In this document: piece after piece, positions 1 to 5,449 of the stretch
Layout of the letters: each line of letters begins with the position of its first letter
How positions within the stretch are numbered: position 1 is the first letter of the stretch
Program-made: the position numbers and the translations under genes
Notes under the pieces: generated by a model
Databases searched by the model: none
Seen by the model: only the letters and a program-made list of their open reading frames with translations
What the model was told of the DNA's origin: nothing
Source: Melioribacteraceae bacterium
Lineage (GTDB): Bacteria; Bacteroidota; Ignavibacteria; Ignavibacteriales; Melioribacteraceae
Length of the DNA stretch: 5,449 bases
Assembly (NCBI GenBank): GCA_027036655.1
Contig: JALWEC010000046.1
Span: 1-5,449, forward strand
Direction: 5' to 3'

Positions 1-2
1 CC

Positions 3-395
3 ATTGAAGAGAAGCCGGAAATTCCGAAATCGAATTACGCAGTGCCCGGTCTTTATATTTACGATAATGAGGTTGTTGAGATTTCCAAGAATCTAAAACC
101 TTCGGCAAGAGGCGAACTTGAAATTACAGATGTGAATTTATCATACTTAAATAAAGGAAAACTTAATGTTCAGGAAATTGGCAGAGGCGTTGCCTGGCTT
201 GATACCGGAACTCCGCGCTCGCTGTTGCAAGCGTCAAACTTTTTCGGAATTATAGAAGAGCGGCAGGGCGTTAAAGTTGCCTGCATCGAGGAAATTGCAT
301 ATCATCGCGGTTTTATTAGCAAAGAAAAATTTATTGCGTTAATTGAAAAAATGCCGAAGTCGGATTATCGCAATTATCTTGAAAAATTAATTTAG
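3..395 (+). CDS. rmlA: Glucose-1-phosphate thymidylyltransferase (RmlA/RfbA), C-terminal part; 5' end outside window
   Basis: The open frame enters from the left edge and gives the last 130 residues of an enzyme of about 290, so over half is missing. RmlA joins glucose-1-phosphate and dTTP to make dTDP-glucose, the first step toward dTDP-L-rhamnose and other dTDP-deoxysugars; it is cytosolic. Family signatures are clear in order: IEEKPEIPKSNYAV and GLYIYDN at the fragment's start, SARGELEITDVN, then GRGVAWLDTGT, SLLQAS, ERQGVKV and CIEEIAYHRGFI. The IEEKP and DTGT segments are typical of the short RmlA class and contribute to sugar and nucleotide handling. The usual 'TGLYFYD' reads 'PGLYIYD' here, a mild variation. 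The GTG at 42 is an internal valine, not the start, because homology continues upstream of it. No rmlB, rmlC or rmlD is visible, so the final sugar is unknown. Identification is by motif recognition and is strong. Confidence 0.95.
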   Translation: MEEKPEIPKSNYAVPGLYIYDNEVVEISKNLKPSARGELEITDVNLSYLNKGKLNVQEIGRGVAWLDTGTPRSLLQASNFFGIIEERQGVKVACIEEIAYHRGFISKEKFIALIEKMPKSDYRNYLEKLI

Positions 396-398
396 GAG
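394..398 (+). promoter_or_regulatory. Shine-Dalgarno site for the coiled-coil gene
   Basis: AGGAG shares its first two bases with the TAG stop of rmlA (393-395) and lies 7 nt before the ATG at 406. It supports that start and suggests that ribosomes finishing rmlA can restart on the next gene. Confidence 0.7.
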
Positions 399-405
399 TT
401 TTGTA

Positions 406-2079
406 ATGGCATTTTTGAATACTGGTTCAAGAAAAGAAATTGAGCGGTTGATTAAAGAAAACGACGAATTGAGAAACAAGCTGCACGACTTGCTTGCTTC
501 GCAAGAAAGCTTTGAAGGACTTCAGGAGCGAATTGAAACTTCGCGTGCGATTGTTATGGAGCTTGCGGCTGAAAAGGAATCTCTGCAAAAAAGCGTTTCC
601 GAATTAAATCAGCGGAAGATGAATTTGGGCGCGGACGTTACAACTTTGTCCGTTGACAAAGAAGAGTTGCAGTCGAGGAAAGAATATCTTGAAAAAGACG
701 TAGCCGGATTGGAGGAAAAACTTGAACAACTATCGGCTCAGGAGGCGGATAAAAGAGAAAAACTGGCTCAGATTGTCGCAAATTTTGTAAGAGCCAAAGA
801 TGAAGGTGAAAGCGATATTTCAAAACTTCGGAAAAACATCGCACAGCTTAAACAAGAAGCTGTAGAGTTAGCTGCAAAAAATGAGGAACTAAAAAAAATT
901 AACGAAGTTGCCGAACAAGTTAAACTCGGTTTGGAAAATACTCTTACAAAACTTTCCAATGAAATTGCGGGAAAGAACAAGGAATTTAACGACGCGTTTG
1001 AGAAACAGAAAGCGCAAGAGGCTGAAATCAGCAGACTTGCGGGGATTATCGCCGATAAAGAAAAAACTATTGAGGAACTAAGCGTTCAGATTGATTTGAT
1101 AAATACAGAGCTTGCTTCGTTCGACTCAAAGAAGGCGAGTTTGAAAAAGGACAAAGAAACTTTAGAGAGAATAATCGCTGATTTGCAGAATAAGATTGCT
1201 TTACTGAGAGAGCAAGATGAGAATTTATCAAAGAATATTGAGGCAAAGAAAACCGAGCTGGAAAGATTGGACGCTCAAAGAGCCGCTTTGGAAAAACAGA
1301 GCGTTGAATTGGAAGGGAAAATTGTTGAAGAGATGGATAATCTTCTGAATGAAAAATCAACTGCAACCAAGGAGATATTTAATCTCAATCAAAAAATTAA
1401 CTCACAGAGGAGTGAAATCGAAAATCTTGAAGAGTCCTTAAATACCTTGAATTTGGAGATAAACAAAAAGAACGGCGAATTAAGCGTTCTGGTAAAAGAG
1501 TACGAATTGAAAAAAGCCGAGACGATTAGTCTTGATAAAGAGATTGTAAAAATTCGTGAGTTTAAAGCCGAGTTAACAAAGGAAGTAAATGCGCTTCACG
1601 CAAGAAACAAAAAGCTAAAAAACGACGAAGGCAAAATCAGAGAGAAGAAAAAAGATTTGGAAGATACGCTTTCATCGATGCTAAACGAGCTCAATAATCA
1701 GATTAAATCTGCGGAAGATTCCCGCAATGATATAGAAGAGCAGTTGATTAAGGAAAGGGAAAATCTTAACAAAATAAGGAAGGAAATTTCCGAACGGGAA
1801 AAGGAGATAAAAGAACTTCGTACGGAAATTGCTTCGGTAAATATTCATAAAGAGGAATTGTCCGCAAAAGTAATTCATCTTTCGCAAACGGAATCGATAC
1901 TTGCGAAGAAAATAAAAAAATTGCAGGATGAGGATAAAGAAAGCGGAGGCGAAACAACCTTATTCCCCCGAAATAAGAAAGAAGAAAAACCCGATGGAAT
2001 AAAATCTTCCGAGAATAAAACCGAACGAGCGGAAGAAACTGAAAACGAACCGGCAAAAGATAATCGGCAGAAAAAATGA
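406..2079 (+). CDS. Large cytoplasmic coiled-coil protein of unknown function
   Basis: I do not recognise a named family. The 557-residue product has no signal peptide or membrane segment. From about residue 8 to 508 it is almost unbroken heptad-type helix rich in Glu, Lys, Leu, Ile, Asn and Gln (for example LEKDVAGLEEKLEQL near 95-109). It has no proline before residue 521, and I see no cysteine or tryptophan anywhere, as expected of a long rod. The last ~48 residues (510-557) are a charged tail with Pro and Gly, probably disordered. There is no Walker A, ABC signature or hinge, so it is not an SMC/Rad50 ATPase, and no catalytic domain is visible. Ten nt separate it from rmlA, and its TGA overlaps the next ATG (ATGA), so it is very likely co-translated with the envelope genes downstream. 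A scaffold, polar-organising or filament-forming role is possible but is inference only. Composition makes similarity searches prone to false hits to myosin or SMC. Confidence 0.9.
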   Translation: MAFLNTGSRKEIERLIKENDELRNKLHDLLASQESFEGLQERIETSRAIVMELAAEKESLQKSVSELNQRKMNLGADVTTLSVDKEELQSRKEYLEKDVAGLEEKLEQLSAQEADKREKLAQIVANFVRAKDEGESDISKLRKNIAQLKQEAVELAAKNEELKKINEVAEQVKLGLENTLTKLSNEIAGKNKEFNDAFEKQKAQEAEISRLAGIIADKEKTIEELSVQIDLINTELASFDSKKASLKKDKETLERIIADLQNKIALLREQDENLSKNIEAKKTELERLDAQRAALEKQSVELEGKIVEEMDNLLNEKSTATKEIFNLNQKINSQRSEIENLEESLNTLNLEINKKNGELSVLVKEYELKKAETISLDKEIVKIREFKAELTKEVNALHARNKKLKNDEGKIREKKKDLEDTLSSMLNELNNQIKSAEDSRNDIEEQLIKERENLNKIRKEISEREKEIKELRTEIASVNIHKEELSAKVIHLSQTESILAKKIKKLQDEDKESGGETTLFPRNKKEEKPDGIKSSENKTERAEETENEPAKDNRQKK

Positions 2080-2834
2080 GAGGAAAGATTCAGCTAATAT
2101 TAATTTCGTTTATATTCTTAAGCGAACTACTTTTTGCGTCCGGATTGGGAATCCCCATACAATCGGATAGTACAAAACCGTATTATCTTAGAAATCCCGT
2201 TTACAAAATGCGTAAAAGCGTTTTTAAACTGAATAAATTAAAGAATCCGGACATTGTAATGTTTGGCGATTCCCACACGCAGGGAGCCAATTGGAACGAG
2301 CTTCTGGGGATGTACAAGGTGATTAATCGCGGAATCGCGGGTGACGACACACGCGGAATGTTAGCGCGGGTTAAAGACGTGGTTGCGCTTCATCCCAAGA
2401 TTGTAGTGATTCAAGGCGGTATAAATGATATCTACAACTGGGTGCCGATTTCTGTAATTTACAAAAATTTGAAAAAGATAATTGATATAGTCAAAAATTC
2501 AGGGGCTGTGCCAATCGTAATTTCCGTTACGCTTGCGGGAAAAAGATGGGGAGAGGATTGGATAAAAATGCACAGACCCGACTTGGATGTTCCCACCTAC
2601 AATAAAGGGCGTAATGAGGAAGTGAAGAAGCTGAACCGTATGCTGAAAGATTATTGTTACAGTGAGAAAATAGATTTTATCGATTTAAATAAATATCTTT
2701 CGGGCAGAAATTTTTTGAAAGAGAAATATTCGAGAGATAATCTCCATTTGAACGCAAGCGGTTACGCGGTTTGGCGAAGGGAGTTACTTAAGGTTTTGAG
2801 AAAATATAAATTTAAATTGAGGAAACATGACTGA
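2076..2834 (+). CDS. Exported SGNH/GDSL-family hydrolase or O-acetyltransferase (compact type)
   Basis: This 252-residue protein carries all four SGNH blocks. Block I is FGDSHTQG with nucleophile Ser66; block II is NRGIAGD with oxyanion Gly86; block III is GGIND with Gly115 and Asn117; block V is DNLH with Asp221 and His224. The N-terminus (basic RGK, hydrophobic core about 6-20, then ASG) looks like a Sec signal peptide or short membrane anchor, so it should act in the periplasm or at the outer surface. SGNH enzymes cleave or transfer acyl esters; exported ones beside an MBOAT gene usually act on O-acetyl groups of glycans. There is no large insert between blocks I and II (S66 to D221 is 155 residues), unlike the next gene. 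The start overlaps the previous stop as ATGA with no good Shine-Dalgarno, implying translational coupling. The catalytic set looks intact; esterase versus transferase, and substrate, cannot be decided here. Confidence 0.9.
   Translation: MRGKIQLILISFIFLSELLFASGLGIPIQSDSTKPYYLRNPVYKMRKSVFKLNKLKNPDIVMFGDSHTQGANWNELLGMYKVINRGIAGDDTRGMLARVKDVVALHPKIVVIQGGINDIYNWVPISVIYKNLKKIIDIVKNSGAVPIVISVTLAGKRWGEDWIKMHRPDLDVPTYNKGRNEEVKKLNRMLKDYCYSEKIDFIDLNKYLSGRNFLKEKYSRDNLHLNASGYAVWRRELLKVLRKYKFKLRKHD
2819..2823 (+). promoter_or_regulatory. Shine-Dalgarno-like site for the second SGNH gene
   Basis: GAGGA lies 3 nt before the ATG at 2827 and inside the end of the preceding gene, whose TGA is at 2832-2834. 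The spacing is shorter than usual, but this and the 8-nt overlap support the chosen start. Confidence 0.5.
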
Positions 2835-4248
2835 GACAAAGAACTACATCACACGGCCAATTTATATTACAATTACTACAATTGTAATATTAGTTTTTTC
2901 TTACCTTTTACCTCCGAAATTTCAGATTGCCGGGGTAACATTGAAAAGAGTTGAGATTTTTTCCGATTTGCTTCAGCAGCCCGAGGAAGATTCCGATACT
3001 AATTTTAATGATGACTTTTTCAATAGCGATTCGGGCGGTTCTTCCTTTAATTTCATACGGCAGAACTCCGATGTATTAAAAGCCGGCTTTCCGTTTATGG
3101 AATTAGCGGACTTTATCAGCTCGAGAATGCATGCCTCTGTAGTAGGACAAGACGTGCCTTTGCAAGGGAATTTGAAACAGCTTAAGAAATTTTTTGACGC
3201 TCTTAAAAATTCCCACAAAACAAAGATAAGAGTTGCCCACTTCGGTGATTCTATTATTGAAGGTGATTTGGTAACTTCACAAATCAGGGAAGAACTGCAG
3301 AAGCGATTCGGCGGAAAAGGAGTCGGATTTCTTCCGATCAAGACGCAGGACATTACTTTCCGACAGTCGATGAAGTTGTCGTTTTCGGATAACTGGAAAG
3401 AGTATTCCGTTTTTACATCCAATCCCGAGCATCTTCCGGTCAGCGTCGGGGGCGAAGTTTTTATTCCGCAGGGAAATGCGTGGGTAAAATACGAGACCTC
3501 TCATTTTATCCCGCGTCAAAATTTCTTTTCGCAAGCCTTTTTATATTTGTTCCCCGATAAAACATTTACTTTGAATTACAAGATTAATCAGAAATCCCAA
3601 GCAATTAAAATTAATAAATCTTCCGAGTTAACTGTTGAAAATTTGAAGATTAAAGGAAAAGCGAAGTCGTTAAAACTGGAAGTTCCCGCGCAATCGGGAA
3701 AGTACTTCGGCGTTAGTCTCGAGGAAGGAAACGGCGTTTATGTTGACAATTACGCCCTTCGCGGTAATTCCGGCGTTGCGCTTAAGAATATTCCCGTAAG
3801 CGAGTTGAAAAGTTTTGCAAAATACCTTGATTACAATTTGATTATTCTCCAGTTCGGAGTTAACGCTTTAAGCAGTCGTAAACGGGATTACACTTGGTAC
3901 AAAAATGAAATGATTCATATAATTAATAATCTAAAAGAAGCGTTCCCTCACGCGGGAATTATTCTTGTAGGCGTTCACGATAAGAGCCAGAAGAAAGGTT
4001 CAAGATTTGTTTCGGATCCTTCAATTCCCAAACTGTTAAGAACTCAGGCGGAGATTGTAAAGAAAACAAATATTGCTTTCTGGAATCTTAACAAAGCTAT
4101 GGGAGGAAGAAATTCAATGCCGAAGTGGGTTAAGGCAAATCCTCCGATGGCTTTTATGGATTACACTCATTTTAATAATATGGGGGCGGAAAGAGTTGCC
4201 GAGTTATTTGTTAACGCGTTGCTCGGCGCAAAAAACAAGGTACGATAA
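2827..4248 (+). CDS. Membrane-anchored SGNH hydrolase with a beta-rich insert (Ape1-like architecture)
   Basis: The 473-residue product has a single N-terminal membrane segment (about 11-28) serving as anchor or uncleaved signal. An acidic Ser/Gly/Asn linker follows (about 51-80, with PEEDSD and NSDSGGSS), then the catalytic domain from about 115. Block I is HFGDSIIEGD with Ser142; a block II candidate is NYALRGNSG with Gly313; block III is QFGVNAL with Gly344 and Asn346; block V is DYTH with Asp445 and His448. About 130 residues between blocks I and II (170-300) look like beta strands and could be a carbohydrate-binding sandwich, the layout known from peptidoglycan O-acetylesterase Ape1. The FGGKGVGF stretch and the C-terminal AMGGRNSM...WVKANPP segment recall SGNH proteins encoded next to MBOAT genes in Bacteroidota. 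It overlaps its upstream neighbour by 8 nt and the MBOAT gene by 1 nt. The likely role is de-esterification or transfer of acetyl groups on an envelope glycan. The family call is firm; the Ape1 comparison is inference. Confidence 0.88.
   Translation: MTETKNYITRPIYITITTIVILVFSYLLPPKFQIAGVTLKRVEIFSDLLQQPEEDSDTNFNDDFFNSDSGGSSFNFIRQNSDVLKAGFPFMELADFISSRMHASVVGQDVPLQGNLKQLKKFFDALKNSHKTKIRVAHFGDSIIEGDLVTSQIREELQKRFGGKGVGFLPIKTQDITFRQSMKLSFSDNWKEYSVFTSNPEHLPVSVGGEVFIPQGNAWVKYETSHFIPRQNFFSQAFLYLFPDKTFTLNYKINQKSQAIKINKSSELTVENLKIKGKAKSLKLEVPAQSGKYFGVSLEEGNGVYVDNYALRGNSGVALKNIPVSELKSFAKYLDYNLIILQFGVNALSSRKRDYTWYKNEMIHIINNLKEAFPHAGIILVGVHDKSQKKGSRFVSDPSIPKLLRTQAEIVKKTNIAFWNLNKAMGGRNSMPKWVKANPPMAFMDYTHFNNMGAERVAELFVNALLGAKNKVR
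2864..2890 (+). repeat. Perfect 11-bp inverted repeat followed by a T-run, inside the SGNH gene
   Basis: Arms at 2864-2874 and 2880-2890 are exact reverse complements (ATATTACAATT / AATTGTAATAT) around a 5-nt loop, and six T's follow at 2894-2899. In RNA this would be a stem-loop about 37 nt into the coding region, in the codons for the membrane segment. The stem is almost all A-U, so it should be weak. The codons ATT, ACA and GTA fit the hydrophobic Ile/Thr/Val run, so coding constraint plus AT bias could explain it. Confidence 0.5.
4237..4240 (+). promoter_or_regulatory. Weak Shine-Dalgarno-like site for the MBOAT gene
   Basis: AAGG ends 7 nt before the ATG at 4248, inside the last codons of the SGNH gene. 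Together with the TAATG stop/start overlap it supports the start at 4248. Confidence 0.4.
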
Positions 4249-5449
4249 TGGATAACATTCTCAGCAACCTTTGGACGCTTCTGAAATACAATCCGGTTGA
4301 GCCGCTGTTGTTCAATAGCGGATTCTTCCTTTTCTTTTTCCTTTTTGTTACTGTTTTTGCTTATTTTTTCGTCAATCATCAAAGAGCGAAACTGATATTT
4401 CTTACTCTCGCTTCCCTCTATTTTTATTACAAGTCAAGCGGAATTTATTTTCTTCTGATTATTTTGAGTTCTCTTATCGATTATATTGCGGGAAGGGAAA
4501 TTCATAAAACCGACGTTAAGTTAAAACGGCGTATTTTTTTGATTATCAGTTTGGCGATGAATCTCGGGATTCTCGGGTATTTCAAATACACTAACTTTTT
4601 TATTGATACGATAAATTCGCTTCATCTTGGGCATTTTAATTTGCTTGATATTTTTCTTCCTGTCGGAGTTTCATTCTTTACTTTTCAGTCGATGAGTTAC
4701 ACAATTGACATTTACCGTCGCCAGCTTGAACCGGAAGAGAAGTTTCTCGACTTTCTTTTCTTCGTTTCCTTTTTCCCGCAGTTAGTGGCGGGCCCGATTG
4801 TGCGAGCGTCACATTTTTTGAAACAGATTCACGAATATCCCGTAATCAACAAAAAGGAAATCGGATACGCTCTTTTCCTTATTATGGCGGGATTGCTAAA
4901 GAAAACGGTTGTCGCCGATTTTTTAAGCATTAATTTTGTCGATAGGGTTTTTGAGTGGCCCACAAGATTTACGGGAGTGGAAAACTTAATGGCGATTTAC
5001 AGCTATGTTCTGCAAATCTACTGCGACTTTTCCGGCTACTCCGATATGGCGATAGGGCTTGCATTGCTTCTCGGTTTCCGTTTGCCCGTTAACTTTAACG
5101 CTCCTTACCGCTCCGTAACAATTACGGAGTTCTGGAGACGTTGGCACATTTCACTTTCGAGCTGGCTGCGGGATTATCTTTATATTCCTCTCGGAGGCAA
5201 CCGAAAAGGGAAGGGAAGAACTTACTTTAATCTGATGGCGACGATGGTGCTCGGCGGTTTGTGGCACGGGGCTTCGTGGCGTTTCGTTTTTTGGGGAACG
5301 ATTCACGGAGTCGCTTTGGCGATTGAACGGCTTTTCCGTTACCCGAAATGGATTAACGAAAAAAGCTGGGGAGTAAAGATTTTCGGCGTAATTCTCACAT
5401 TTCATATTTGGGCGTTTTCTATGATTTTTTTCCGGGCGCAGTCCTATAA
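4248..5449 (+). CDS. MBOAT-family O-acyltransferase (AlgI/PatA/DltB type), 3' end outside window
   Basis: The frame runs from the ATG at 4248 to the right edge without a stop, giving 400 residues of a protein that is usually about 470-500. MBOAT proteins are polytopic inner-membrane enzymes that pass acyl groups, mostly acetyl, from a cytoplasmic donor across the membrane to an acceptor. Hydrophobic segments lie near 24-42, 47-61, 64-82, 95-112, 132-150, 165-182, 205-228, 244-272, 326-362 and 376-397. Family hallmarks in order are LPVGVSFFTFQSMSY (137-151), FPQLVAGPI (176-184), QIYCDFSGYSDMAIG (256-270), FWRRWHISLS..LRDYLYIPLGG with His300, LGGLWHGASW with the near-invariant His340, and FFRAQS at the edge. 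The WRRWH/RDYLYIPLGGNR signature places it with AlgI and PatA rather than eukaryotic MBOATs. The 1-nt TAATG overlap ties it to the SGNH gene, its probable partner. Acetyl as the group moved is inferred from the subfamily; the acceptor glycan is unknown. Confidence 0.95.
   Translation, partial: MDNILSNLWTLLKYNPVEPLLFNSGFFLFFFLFVTVFAYFFVNHQRAKLIFLTLASLYFYYKSSGIYFLLIILSSLIDYIAGREIHKTDVKLKRRIFLIISLAMNLGILGYFKYTNFFIDTINSLHLGHFNLLDIFLPVGVSFFTFQSMSYTIDIYRRQLEPEEKFLDFLFFVSFFPQLVAGPIVRASHFLKQIHEYPVINKKEIGYALFLIMAGLLKKTVVADFLSINFVDRVFEWPTRFTGVENLMAIYSYVLQIYCDFSGYSDMAIGLALLLGFRLPVNFNAPYRSVTITEFWRRWHISLSSWLRDYLYIPLGGNRKGKGRTYFNLMATMVLGGLWHGASWRFVFWGTIHGVALAIERLFRYPKWINEKSWGVKIFGVILTFHIWAFSMIFFRAQSY

Noticed and set aside
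42..395. GTG at 42 as a true start giving a 117-residue protein
   Set aside because: RmlA homology (IEEKPEIPKSNYA) continues in frame upstream to the window edge, so the GTG is an internal valine of a truncated gene.
406..2079. Coiled-coil protein as an SMC/Rad50/MukB-type ATPase
   Set aside because: There is no Walker A or B motif, ABC signature or hinge; only rod-like composition is shared.
2973..3422. Minus-strand open frame of 149 codons opposite the second SGNH gene
   Set aside because: It lies wholly within a well-supported plus-strand gene, has no recognisable motif, and reads as an antisense shadow.
4073..4255. Short plus-strand open frame overlapping the end of the second SGNH gene
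   Set aside because: It is out of frame with the conserved block V region (DYTH) and has no plausible product features.
5151..5405. Minus-strand open frame opposite the MBOAT gene
   Set aside because: It overlaps the most conserved part of the MBOAT on the other strand, including His340; a shadow frame.
5447..5449. TAA at the very end of the window as the stop of the MBOAT gene
   Set aside because: The reading frame places TAT at 5445-5447 and leaves AA as a partial codon, so this TAA is out of frame; the protein is also short of family length.

Overview
The window is one tightly packed stretch of five plus-strand genes, with the first and last cut by the window edges. Order: 3' end of a glucose-1-phosphate thymidylyltransferase (rmlA/rfbA), a 557-residue coiled-coil protein of unknown function, a 252-residue secreted SGNH/GDSL hydrolase, a 473-residue membrane-anchored SGNH hydrolase with a large insert, and the first 400 residues of an AlgI/DltB-type MBOAT O-acyltransferase. 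Gaps are a 10-nt spacer, a 4-nt ATGA overlap, an 8-nt overlap and a 1-nt TAATG overlap, so the array reads as one operon. No promoter, terminator, RNA gene, mobile element or CRISPR array is visible, and no stretch over 300 bases lacks a gene.

Organism: moderately AT-rich bacterial DNA with many AAA/GAA/ATT codons. The SGNH protein at 2827-4248 has an 'AMGG..SM..WV.A.PP' plus 'DYTH' C-terminus that I associate with Bacteroidota and related FCB-group bacteria next to MBOAT genes. Usable Shine-Dalgarno-like sites (AGGAG, GAGGA) argue slightly against a classical Bacteroides and would suit a deeper branch such as Ignavibacteria. This assignment is tentative.

How the genes may work together: RmlA makes dTDP-glucose, the entry point to dTDP-rhamnose and related sugars for surface polysaccharides. 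MBOAT proteins of the AlgI/PatA class move acetyl groups across the cytoplasmic membrane, and exported SGNH partners then attach them to, or remove them from, a polysaccharide (alginate, peptidoglycan, O-antigen or exopolysaccharide). The last three genes therefore look like an envelope glycan O-acetylation/de-acetylation module. A compact SGNH protein, an SGNH protein with an Ape1-like insert, and an MBOAT recall in content the PatA-PatB-Ape1 trio of Gram-negative bacteria, though the substrate cannot be read from sequence. The coiled-coil gene just upstream, with a 4-nt overlap into the module, is the unexplained member and the most interesting part of the window.
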